64,000 bases of DNA from an uncultured Collinsella sp. (GTDB taxonomy: Bacteria; Actinomycetota; Coriobacteriia; Coriobacteriales; Coriobacteriaceae), in NCBI GenBank assembly GCA_959599095.1, contig CAUGGC010000011.1, positions 1 through 64,000 of the forward strand, written 5' to 3'. A program made the translations under genes and the position numbers. Position 1 is the first letter of the stretch. The number at the start of each line of letters is the position of its first letter. The notes beneath the pieces were generated by a model. The model was not told the DNA's origin and did no database searches. It saw only the letters and a program-made list of their open reading frames with translations. Below, piece by piece: positions 45,483-54,052 of the stretch.

Positions 45483-47255
45483 TTACTCACCTTTCCGATA
45501 GATCTCCAGTGCCTTTTTAAGGTATTTGGCACCGTAATTGAAGTAGATATAGAGCCATTCGCCCACGAAGTCGCCTTCGGCTTCTTTCAGAAGAGACCAG
45601 AGGTACCAGCACCATCCTGCAAGGGCAATGTGCGCATAGTTATGCGCAATTTCGTTGTTTGTTGCCCTGCGCCCAAAATATGCATCAAGCGCGCGGTCGA
45701 CTTCATCTTCGGAAAGCTCACAGCAGACACTGCAAGTTCCAAAATCGTTCGCGTAATCGCTCATGCCAGCATATTCCCAGTCAATGAGATAGTACTTGTC
45801 GTTTTCATCGATAAGAAAATTGAGGTAGAAGAAGTCATTGTGACAAAGGCATTTTGGCGCATTGTCGGCCTGAACAAAGCGCTCCAATTCATCGATTTCG
45901 GCGGCCATTTCCCTGTAGCCTGGAATGTCGATGGGACCTTTTTCCAGAAGAAGTGATTCGTAGCGCTTCGCTTCGAGGTAGAAGTCAAATTCGGTTTCGA
46001 CGTTTGCACCGCTCTCGTGAAGCGAACGACACATCTGCATCATTCGATTCATTTGGGCAGCATCGTGTGGATTAGGCTGCTTTGCGTTGGGTACAAACTT
46101 CGAAATTTTCCAACCGCGCTTTGGGTCCTCATGGATGAACGTATCGTCAAGGCCGAGTTCCTTGGCCTTTTTAAGTGCGGCTACTTCTCCATTTCTGTTA
46201 ATAAGCAGTTCGGTTCCGACTCCCGGATGGCGGTAAACGTACTCTCCATCATTGGTTCTAAAGTGGCACGATAGGTTCGTAAGACCTTGTTTAAGGGGAT
46301 AAACGTCGTGAATCTCTGATTTGGAGCAGCCGAGCACTTGCTCGATGTTATCGAAAATATCGGAGTCAACGTTTTCGATAAAATGCGGATCAAAGGCACG
46401 CAGCTCATCAAGAGAATCGAATTCGTTGATCTCGCCCTCAGGATACTTCTTGATCACCATATCGAGCTCCTTGATGTGCTCGATATACAGATCTTCCCAA
46501 AGTTTGTCCGTTGTTTCGGGCTTGTTATATTCCGTTTCAAGAATCTGCTTAAACGCAAGCGAGAAGGCTTTATCAAAGTAGACATGCCCGAGCATGTACC
46601 ATGCATCGGACCCGCCAATCGTAACATTGGTGATTCTATCCATTGCTCCCGTTTGAATGCACCATTCTTTGGTGGCGCCTTCAGCATATTGAGCAGAATA
46701 AAATGCTTTCCAAACATATGCTTCAAACGGATTGTTTAGAAGGTAATCATCGCTTGAGCAAATGTAGGTGTTGCCAAGTCGTTCCCTTACGCACATAAGT
46801 GATGCGTGGTTATTTTTGGATGCGTATTCGTTGTTGACGACAATCGAAACGCCGAACTTGCTTTCAAGATAGAAGAAATATTCTTTTTTATAGCCGACAA
46901 CGACGGTGATATTGCTGATACCTGCGTCTTGCAGCTGCCTAATCTGACGTTCGATGAGAATCTCACCACGTACCTTTAAAAGGCCTTTGGGCTTTTCATA
47001 CGAAATGGGAGCAAAGCGGCTCGAAAGCCCCGCAGCCAATATCACTGCGTTTTCAACCTTATAGGGGTGAAGTGCTTCGTAACCGCTGTCGGTTAGGCTG
47101 TCCGATTCGAGAAGGCCCTCATTCGTAAGCTCTTTATTTGCTGCGTTTACCGATCCAAGTGAGAGGCCAGTGCGCTCGGCAACTTCTCGCTGGCTGGCAT
47201 ATGGGTTCTTTAGGTATTCGTACAGAACAGTAAAGTTACGCTTGGTCAGTTCCAC
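45483..47255 (-). CDS. Winged helix / CTP:phosphocholine cytidylyltransferase (LicC) / choline kinase (LicA) fusion
   Basis: 590 residues from the GTG at 47255, where GGAGG sits 6 bases before; the frame is open 38 codons further without a site. Residues 1-65 are a winged helix (YASQREVAERTGLSLGSVNAANKELTNEGLL). Residues about 67-300 are LicC-like: AVILAAGLSSRFAP (nucleotide loop), EKPKGLLKVRG, SKNNHASL, CSSDDYLL. Residues about 330-590 are LicA-like: GLTNLSCHFR, YVYRHPGVGTELLINR, the kinase site CLCHNDFFYLN and YYLIDWEYAGMSDYANDFG. It would turn choline into CDP-choline in two steps and could bind DNA. First gene of the licB operon. Confidence 0.9.
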   Translation of the reverse strand: MELTKRNFTVLYEYLKNPYASQREVAERTGLSLGSVNAANKELTNEGLLESDSLTDSGYEALHPYKVENAVILAAGLSSRFAPISYEKPKGLLKVRGEILIERQIRQLQDAGISNITVVVGYKKEYFFYLESKFGVSIVVNNEYASKNNHASLMCVRERLGNTYICSSDDYLLNNPFEAYVWKAFYSAQYAEGATKEWCIQTGAMDRITNVTIGGSDAWYMLGHVYFDKAFSLAFKQILETEYNKPETTDKLWEDLYIEHIKELDMVIKKYPEGEINEFDSLDELRAFDPHFIENVDSDIFDNIEQVLGCSKSEIHDVYPLKQGLTNLSCHFRTNDGEYVYRHPGVGTELLINRNGEVAALKKAKELGLDDTFIHEDPKRGWKISKFVPNAKQPNPHDAAQMNRMMQMCRSLHESGANVETEFDFYLEAKRYESLLLEKGPIDIPGYREMAAEIDELERFVQADNAPKCLCHNDFFYLNFLIDENDKYYLIDWEYAGMSDYANDFGTCSVCCELSEDEVDRALDAYFGRRATNNEIAHNYAHIALAGWCWYLWSLLKEAEGDFVGEWLYIYFNYGAKYLKKALEIYRKGE

Positions 47256-47292
47256 TGCAGGCCTCCAATTAAGATGTTCATTACTTAGGGAA

Positions 47293-47342
47293 AGAATAGA
47301 ATGATTGAACGTTTTGTTCAATTTAATATATTTATCTACATA
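47293..47342. promoter_or_regulatory. Divergent overlapping promoters with palindromic operator
   Basis: ATTGAAC-N5-GTTCAAT (47304-47322) is a perfect inverted repeat. Minus strand: TTGAAC (47321-47316), 17 bases, TATTCT (47298-47293) toward the lic fusion. Plus strand: TTGTTC (47314-47319), 17 bases, TACATA (47337-47342) toward the choline-binding protein gene. Both -35 boxes lie in the right half of the palindrome, so one bound protein would block both promoters. Confidence 0.65.
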
Positions 47343-47420
47343 GACTGAACAGACAGTAACGAAAATCAATCCTGGAATGTGGATTAAAATAAATAAATGA
47401 GATATATGGGAGGGTCGCTT

Positions 47421-49592
47421 ATGTATCGATTCGAAAAGAAGGCCACGTTTGTTTGTGCTGCTGCGTCATTAGTCACTGCTTGCTGCTTGCCCCTGAGTGC
47501 GAATGTCGCGTTTGCACAGGATTCCGTTGAGGCTCAGAGTATTGAGTCAAAAGCGGATTTTTCTTCTGTGGTTTCCGATGATTTGCAACCTGATAATTCT
47601 TCCGTCATAAAAGATGGCTGGCAACGAGACGAGTCGTCTGGAGTTTGGTATTACGGAAAAAACGGTAAACACCAAACTGGCTGGCTGCAAAGCGGGGGCT
47701 ATTGGTATTGGCTTGATCCAGCCAATGATGGTGCAATGCAGACAGGTTATTTCAATGTGACCGATGCTGGCGGATCGACTGTTTCGTTTTATGCGAATGA
47801 CGGCAATGCCGCAACGCCTTTTGGCGCGCTATATCAGAACTGCTGGCTACGTAACTCAGATGGAAATTGGTTTTATGCCAATGCTGGAGGCGATTTAGCT
47901 GCTGGTTGGTTTTATCAAGACGGCACATGGTATTACCTGGATCCTGCCACCCATATAATGCAGGTTGGTTTTGTCGACCCCGGGAGCGGGAAATACTATT
48001 TAGATGCCACTGGTGCTATGAAAACCGGCTGGATTCTCGTTGACGGGAATTGGTACTGGGCTTATTCATCGGGTGCCCTTGCTTCGTCATGGCAAACGAT
48101 AGGTGGGGCTCGCTATTATTTTGACCCACAGACGTTCATCATGTTTAAGGGTCGTCAAAAGATTGATGGAAGAACCTACATTTTTGGTGACTATGGCCTC
48201 GCAAATGGATGGTACAAAGACGGAGCAGATTGGTATTACTGCTCTAACGGTATTGCGGCCACTGGCTGGAAACTCGTTAACGGCGCTTGGTATTATCTCG
48301 ACCCAGCCTCCGATGGTAAGATGTCCGTTGGGTATTTAGACCTTGGCAATGCAGCTTATTATTTAAAGCCTAACGGGGCTATGGCTGTTGGTTGGGCTCA
48401 GGTCGAGGACGGCTGGTATTTCGCCTCCCAATCTGGTGCACTTATTTCTGGCTGGTATAAAGAGGGCACGAGCTGGTATTACCTGGACCCTGTTAGCCAT
48501 CTCATGAAAACGGGCTTATTTGAGGTGGGCGGCAACGATTTTTTTGCAAACCAGAGCGGTAGGCTTATGGTTTCCAGCTGGGTTACCGTTAATGACGGCG
48601 TTCAAAGATACGCTGATGATAATGGATATCTTTGCAAGGATGTGATTCGCGAAAACGGCACTATCCTTAAAACCGCCGGAGCTGATGGTTGGCAGGTTGC
48701 GTCCGGCTGGGTTAACGTCGCAAATCTAAGGTTTTACGCAGAGCCCGGAACGGGCGTCATTCATCGTGGATGGCTGCAGATTGACGGCGATTGGTATTGG
48801 CTTGATGCTGATTCTGGCGTGATGAAGACCGGATGGGTTTTTACTGGCGGTGCATGGTATTACCTAAACGCTGACGGAAAAATGGCAACTGGTTGGAAAT
48901 GCCTGAATGGAACATGGTATTACCTTGAGTCCAATGGAAGCATGCATGTTGGCTGGCTTAAAGATTCGGGTAAGTGGTATTGGTTAGACGGCAGCGGCGC
49001 TATGGCAACGGGCGCAAGAACCATCGATGGCGTTCGTCGAGTTTTCTGGAGCGATGGACAGTGCGACAAAGTTGGCTGGCAAAATCCATCCCAGTATCCT
49101 CAGGTCAGTTCTTGGACTGTTCGGCTGCCTGGCTATTGCACCGGATACTTTACCTATGTGACCCCTTCTCGCATTTCTGTCGAAGCAACGCGGGAAGATT
49201 GCGTGAACGCCTTTATCCAGCGCGCCTATGAGTATATTGGTACGCAATATATTGAGCCTTGGTCTACCGCTCCCGGTGGAGCTGTTGATTGCTCTGGTTT
49301 TGTCTTGCAGTGCCTTTATGCTACTGGCATGGATATGGGTGTTTACAACCCTTATAACCATCGCTGGGATCCAAGCCAAACCTATAATTCCATGAATTGG
49401 TATCGAAGCAATATCTTTATGCCCGTGAGCACGAGCTCGATTCAACGCGGCGATGTGATTTATTACCGCGGTCATATTGCAATTGCACTTGGCGGCGGCT
49501 TGATGATTGATTCCTGGCCTCATCAAGGTGTCGGAATTCATCCTATTAGTGCAAGGGGAAATGTAATCGGCGCAGCTCGTCCGTTTATTTAA
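47421..49592 (+). CDS. Choline-binding-repeat protein with NlpC/P60 domain
   Basis: 723 residues from the ATG at 47421, chosen for GGGAGGG 6 bases before it (an ATG eight codons earlier lacks a site). Signal peptide to about residue 35 (NVAFAQ). About 20 repeats span residues 65-555. The C-terminal NlpC/P60 domain (about 585-723) has GAVDCSGFVLQCLYATG (active Cys), RGDVIYYRGHIAIALGG (His) and a final GVGIHPISARG. It would be a D,L-endopeptidase or amidase acting on wall peptides. It is transcribed divergently from the lic fusion and may form a unit with the next gene, 42 bases downstream. Confidence 0.93.
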   Translation: MYRFEKKATFVCAAASLVTACCLPLSANVAFAQDSVEAQSIESKADFSSVVSDDLQPDNSSVIKDGWQRDESSGVWYYGKNGKHQTGWLQSGGYWYWLDPANDGAMQTGYFNVTDAGGSTVSFYANDGNAATPFGALYQNCWLRNSDGNWFYANAGGDLAAGWFYQDGTWYYLDPATHIMQVGFVDPGSGKYYLDATGAMKTGWILVDGNWYWAYSSGALASSWQTIGGARYYFDPQTFIMFKGRQKIDGRTYIFGDYGLANGWYKDGADWYYCSNGIAATGWKLVNGAWYYLDPASDGKMSVGYLDLGNAAYYLKPNGAMAVGWAQVEDGWYFASQSGALISGWYKEGTSWYYLDPVSHLMKTGLFEVGGNDFFANQSGRLMVSSWVTVNDGVQRYADDNGYLCKDVIRENGTILKTAGADGWQVASGWVNVANLRFYAEPGTGVIHRGWLQIDGDWYWLDADSGVMKTGWVFTGGAWYYLNADGKMATGWKCLNGTWYYLESNGSMHVGWLKDSGKWYWLDGSGAMATGARTIDGVRRVFWSDGQCDKVGWQNPSQYPQVSSWTVRLPGYCTGYFTYVTPSRISVEATREDCVNAFIQRAYEYIGTQYIEPWSTAPGGAVDCSGFVLQCLYATGMDMGVYNPYNHRWDPSQTYNSMNWYRSNIFMPVSTSSIQRGDVIYYRGHIAIALGGGLMIDSWPHQGVGIHPISARGNVIGAARPFI

Positions 49593-49634
49593 TAGATTCC
49601 CTGCAAGACAGTCGGTACCGGTTGGGGGCCTGAA

Positions 49635-51704
49635 ATGAATGCTCGGATTGATCATCGAATTTGCTGGCGAGTAATTGGCTTGATGCTATTTTCCGCCTTA
49701 CTCTCAGTTATAGCCCCCGCATTTTCTTGCACTGCTTATGCCGTGGAAGAGGGGGCGGATAACGGTGTCGTAGAGCGCGACTCGACAGGTGGGCCGGGAG
49801 CATTGGTCGGTGGCGGTTGCTCTCAAGACTCCAGCGATTGTGCCGGCAAAACAACGGAAGATTCGAGCCTACAGGTTGTCGAAAGCCATGACCCGTCGAC
49901 TACAGAACAACTATCTGGATGGCAATGGAACGGTTTGTCCTGGTATTACTATCTAGATGGCTGTCGTTTGACCGGAATTCAGAATATTGACGACTCGCTG
50001 TACTACTTGGACCCCGCTCGTGACGGCGCAATGAGCTGCGGCTGGATTTTTACTGAAAATAAGTGGTATTACGCGGGTCCGTCAGGCGCTTTGGCAAGTG
50101 GCTGGCAGTTTATTGGAGACCAATGGTACTGGTTTGACTCCCTTAACAGCTGTTCTATGGCTACTGGTCGACGTGTTATTGATGGGCACCCTTATCTTCT
50201 TGGAACCTATGGACTGATTAATGGATGGTGCCTTGATAACGGTTTATGGTATTGGGGTAGCAATGGTGAAGTCTTAACCGGCTGGCTTCAAACTGGCAAT
50301 AACTGGTATTGGCTTGACCCCGCCAATGATGGTGTTATGTCTAGAGGAATCGTTTCTGTCGGTTCGTCTCGTTACTATTTATCGGATTCCGGCGCAATGG
50401 CTGTTGGTTGGGCGTTTGATGGGACGGACTGGTATTACGCTGACGGTTCCGGCGCACTTGCATCGGGCTGGCGTTTGGTGAATGGCGTTTGGTATTGGCT
50501 CGATGTCGCAAATGACAATAGAATGGCTACCGGCTTTTTTGTCATCGGATCCAATCAGTATCATTTTTCTTCAACGGGAGCGTTGTCACTCGGCTGGTTT
50601 ATGAGCGATGGAGACTGGTATTACGCTGAGCCTTCTTATGCGTCGGGCATTATAAAGGCTGGATGGCTGAAGGACGGTAGTCAATACTATTATCTCGATC
50701 CTGCCGCCGACGGTAAAATGCTGCTTGGTCATTTTTCTGTAAATGGGAAAAGCTATTATGCAAAAGCTTCAGGCGCTGTTGCTTGTCGTGAATGGGTTGA
50801 TGTCCAGGACTCGGTTCAGGATGAGCCATCTAAGGCTTTTGCAGGTTCTGATTGCTCATTGTGTGGAGCATTGCTTAATGGAAAACTGTTTACATCAAAC
50901 GGCGATGGCGAATTGATCGAAGCTCACGGGTTTGTGATGCTTGGAGGCTGTAAGTTCTATGCTGATCCAACCGATGGCTCCCCCTGCGCTGGATGGAAGA
51001 ACGTTAACGGAAAATGGTACTTCTTTGATGAGACCGCTGGCTATGCACGATCTGGCTGGCTGTACAAGGATGGCTCCTGGTTCTATTTGGACCCATCTAC
51101 CTACGTTATGAAAACCGGCTGGGTTGCCGTTAACGGATCTTGGTATTACTTGAATTCGTCTGGTTATATGCAAACAGGGTGGCTTAACCTGGGGGGTACC
51201 TGGTATTGGTTTGACGCTAGTGGTGCCATGGCTACTGGCTGGCGCGTTGTGGACGAATCCTGGAATTATTTCATGGCCAACGGCGCGTGGGTGTCAGACT
51301 ATATGGATGCTAAGGCTCAAAGTTATTCAAGCAATACAAATTGGCTGATACTTGTCGATACGTCACGTTGCGTTACGAGTATTTACACTGGATCCTGGAA
51401 TAACTGGTCCTTAAACCGTCGATATGTATGTTCGACGGGAAAGGCTAGCACGCCTACGGTGATAGGGGAGTATCAAGTCTACGGTAAGGGATACTCCTTT
51501 GGGCATGGATATACTTGCTATTACTACACGCAGTTCTATGGTGATTACCTATTCCATTCCTCACCCTACTATGTTAACAGCAATCGCGTGATGGATCCCA
51601 CGATGGGGGTCCCATCCTCTGCCGGATGCGTGCGTCTTGAGATCCAGAACGCAAAATGGATTTACGATAATATTCCTTATGGAACGAAGGTTGTTACTTA
51701 TTGA
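49635..51704 (+). CDS. Choline-binding-repeat protein with L,D-transpeptidase (YkuD) domain
   Basis: 689 residues. An N-terminal hydrophobic segment (about 12-34) acts as signal peptide or anchor; about 17 repeats follow (residues 95-550). The C-terminal YkuD domain (about 570-689) has NWLILVDTSRCVTSIY, TPTVIGEYQV, YLFHSSPYY and the catalytic GVPSSAGCVRLE. It would form 3-3 crosslinks or attach proteins to peptidoglycan. L,D-transpeptidases with choline-binding-type repeats are a sensible pair with the muramidase and endopeptidases next to it for wall remodelling. Confidence 0.93.
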   Translation: MNARIDHRICWRVIGLMLFSALLSVIAPAFSCTAYAVEEGADNGVVERDSTGGPGALVGGGCSQDSSDCAGKTTEDSSLQVVESHDPSTTEQLSGWQWNGLSWYYYLDGCRLTGIQNIDDSLYYLDPARDGAMSCGWIFTENKWYYAGPSGALASGWQFIGDQWYWFDSLNSCSMATGRRVIDGHPYLLGTYGLINGWCLDNGLWYWGSNGEVLTGWLQTGNNWYWLDPANDGVMSRGIVSVGSSRYYLSDSGAMAVGWAFDGTDWYYADGSGALASGWRLVNGVWYWLDVANDNRMATGFFVIGSNQYHFSSTGALSLGWFMSDGDWYYAEPSYASGIIKAGWLKDGSQYYYLDPAADGKMLLGHFSVNGKSYYAKASGAVACREWVDVQDSVQDEPSKAFAGSDCSLCGALLNGKLFTSNGDGELIEAHGFVMLGGCKFYADPTDGSPCAGWKNVNGKWYFFDETAGYARSGWLYKDGSWFYLDPSTYVMKTGWVAVNGSWYYLNSSGYMQTGWLNLGGTWYWFDASGAMATGWRVVDESWNYFMANGAWVSDYMDAKAQSYSSNTNWLILVDTSRCVTSIYTGSWNNWSLNRRYVCSTGKASTPTVIGEYQVYGKGYSFGHGYTCYYYTQFYGDYLFHSSPYYVNSNRVMDPTMGVPSSAGCVRLEIQNAKWIYDNIPYGTKVVTY

Positions 51705-51811
51705 TATTAGGCACTCGTTTTAAGAGACAGGGATAAATACTCTATTTTTAAAAGAGTTTCTTTTAACTGAGGGTGCTTTGATAATCTTTAGCAATGAATT
51801 TGGGAGGATTT

Positions 51812-52759
51812 TTGGAAATAGAAATGGGAAATGATATTGGCGTATGCGTACTTCTCTCAGCTTATAAACCCGATCTTAAGTTTTTCGCGGAACAACTTGA
51901 TTCGATAGATAAACAAACGTTTCCGCTTACGCTTCTAGTTAGAAATGACTGCCCTGAATCGGATTCATTAGAGCGGTTTATCCAAGCGCATATAACGAAA
52001 AACGCCTATCGGTATTATCACGGTGATAATAATCTCGGTTATGTCAAATCGTTCGAGGCGCTGCTCTCCTTGGCGGAAGGGGATTACGTAGTACTTTGCG
52101 ATCAGGATGATATTTGGGAGCCTAATAGAGTTGAAGTTTCGCTCAACCATATGCTAGAAGAAGGCTCAATTCTAGATGTTTGTGATAGATCGGTAATTGA
52201 CGAAAACGGAAATATTCTGGTAAAGAGTTATAGGAAAGCTCATCCTAATTCGCCGGAAGTAAATTGGTGCTCTGGAGAGGATATTACTGTACAGGCCGCA
52301 AGCGTATGTTACGGCATTGGTATGGCTCTCATGTTAGATGCGAGTGCGGCGAAGTCGATGATTCCCTTTCCGGAATCGACTGCACATGACTTGTGGTTGA
52401 CATTGGGTTGCAGTGAACTGGGGAAGTGCAGCTTTACTATGACTCCTTTGGTTAAGTATCGTCGACATGGTGGTAACGAAACTGGATTCCTTGCAGGTGT
52501 TTCTTCAAAAGATGATTGGTATTCGACAAGAGTTAAAAACAGGGTTGATACTGCTAGGCGATTTGCCGATAGATTTCCCGATTCACCGCATCTAAAGGAA
52601 ATATTGGGGTTCGCTGAAGCAAGGGAGCGGCGCTCCATAATTGGTTTACTTAAATACCGACGAGCTTGCCCGTCTATCGCTAAAGCAGATATCATTATAC
52701 GTCTTGTGCCGAATTGGCTGTTTATTTTGATTTTAAAAGAACTTAAAGCTGCGAGATAG
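51812..52759 (+). CDS. Family 2 glycosyltransferase, rhamnosyltransferase-like
   Basis: 315 residues from a TTG at 51812 with GGGAGG directly upstream; an ATG six codons earlier (51794) would place the Shine-Dalgarno inside the gene. Motifs: VCVLLSAYKPDLKFFAEQL, LLVRND, NLGYVKSFEALLSLA, VLCDQDDIWEP. The DQDD site and KVKSF-like pattern are those of WsaF/RfbF-type rhamnosyltransferases. It begins the AT-rich glycan-transfer block with the flippase and licD. Confidence 0.88.
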   Translation: MEIEMGNDIGVCVLLSAYKPDLKFFAEQLDSIDKQTFPLTLLVRNDCPESDSLERFIQAHITKNAYRYYHGDNNLGYVKSFEALLSLAEGDYVVLCDQDDIWEPNRVEVSLNHMLEEGSILDVCDRSVIDENGNILVKSYRKAHPNSPEVNWCSGEDITVQAASVCYGIGMALMLDASAAKSMIPFPESTAHDLWLTLGCSELGKCSFTMTPLVKYRRHGGNETGFLAGVSSKDDWYSTRVKNRVDTARRFADRFPDSPHLKEILGFAEARERRSIIGLLKYRRACPSIAKADIIIRLVPNWLFILILKELKAAR

Positions 52760-52803
52760 CTCCGTATCCTCATTTCGACAGGTTTAGAAGGGCGCTTATA
52801 TTT

Positions 52804-54048
52804 GTGAAGGCCACAGAGAAGACTCTTTCGATTAAACTTAATATGTTCTGGAATACCGTCGGTTCGTTGACTAATTTAGGCTGTCAGTGGCTTATCACCA
52901 TTTTGGTCGTTCGGCTGTCTGATGGATATAGTGCTGCAGGCATTTATTCGCTGGCTATGTCTATTTTCAACATGTTTTCTCAATTAGCCCAATACAGGAT
53001 GTACACGGTGCAAATTGCAGATGTTGAAAGGAAAAACTCTGCTGGTGAATACTTGACTTTTCGTTTCTTTACTACGTTTATAGCGTTTGCAATGTTAGCC
53101 GTCTATTCCATTGCAACGTGTCGTATTGGTACGGTGCCCGCTATTCTTCTGTATGCTCTCTATAAAACCGCTGGCTTAGTCATTGATGTCATGCATGCTA
53201 ATGATCAGGTTGGTCATAGGATGGACTATATTGGGAAATCCCTCATAATGCAGGGCATCGGCTCTCTCCTTTCATTCATTCTTGTCTTTGGATTTTTCAA
53301 TAGCCTCGAAGGTGCACTGTTGCTTATGACGGTAGTGACAATAGGCATTGGAGTTATTTACGATTTTCCAAGATCAAATCGGATTTCTGCAATCAAGCTT
53401 GGAATTAGCGGAGCGAAGGTCAGAGCCTTCCTATGTAGCTGTTTGCCCATCGTTCTGGGCGGCATTGCTGCTTCTGCGGCGCCGAATATTCCCAGGCAGT
53501 ATTTATCTTATTCATTCGGAGATTCTGCTCTGGGTATTTATGCATCAGTTGCTGCACCTGTGGCAATTATCCAAATGGGTGCGACTTATATTTATAATCC
53601 TTTATTAGGTTATCTAGTGGAGCGTTACCATTCTAGAGAAAAGTCCTTTTTTTCGCTCATAGGTAAAATACTTGCTGGCATCTTTTTTGTCGGTGTCATA
53701 TCTTCAGTTGCCCTTTTCTTTTTCGGTAAATTATTGCTGTCACTGTTTTATGGCGCTGGAATAGCTAAACATACCGATCTCCTTCAGCCTATGTTGGCTT
53801 GTGCCTTTTTGACTGGGATCGCTTGGTTTGTCAACGATTTGCTGGTTTCTCTTGATAATTACCGAGGGGTATTTGTTGGCAGCATGCTGTCCTTAATTAG
53901 TGCTGTCGCTATTATGGCTCCTGCGCAAATGCTGTTTGGCTTAAATGGCCCTACTGTATCGGCGCTTATATCCAATGCCATTTGCCTTATTTATCAGTCT
54001 TCTGTTTTGGGGAAACAGACGCAACAATGGTTCGGGGAAAAGAGATAG
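52804..54048 (+). CDS. Polysaccharide flippase (Wzx/TacF-like)
   Basis: 414 residues from GTG with about 12 membrane segments of the MATE/Wzx fold (MFWNTVGSLTNLGCQWLITILVVR at the start). It should move a lipid-linked glycan across the membrane. The next gene is licD, 4 bases on; in pneumococcus the flippase TacF is encoded directly before licD1 and requires choline on its substrate. Whether this flippase has the same selectivity is unknown. Confidence 0.85.
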   Translation: MKATEKTLSIKLNMFWNTVGSLTNLGCQWLITILVVRLSDGYSAAGIYSLAMSIFNMFSQLAQYRMYTVQIADVERKNSAGEYLTFRFFTTFIAFAMLAVYSIATCRIGTVPAILLYALYKTAGLVIDVMHANDQVGHRMDYIGKSLIMQGIGSLLSFILVFGFFNSLEGALLLMTVVTIGIGVIYDFPRSNRISAIKLGISGAKVRAFLCSCLPIVLGGIAASAAPNIPRQYLSYSFGDSALGIYASVAAPVAIIQMGATYIYNPLLGYLVERYHSREKSFFSLIGKILAGIFFVGVISSVALFFFGKLLLSLFYGAGIAKHTDLLQPMLACAFLTGIAWFVNDLLVSLDNYRGVFVGSMLSLISAVAIMAPAQMLFGLNGPTVSALISNAICLIYQSSVLGKQTQQWFGEKR

Positions 54049-54052
54049 GCCG

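Noticed and set aside
36692..51704. CRISPR-like array from the many short repeats
   Set aside because: The repeats are in frame, about 60 bases, variable, and encode the binding motif; no unique spacers or cas genes.
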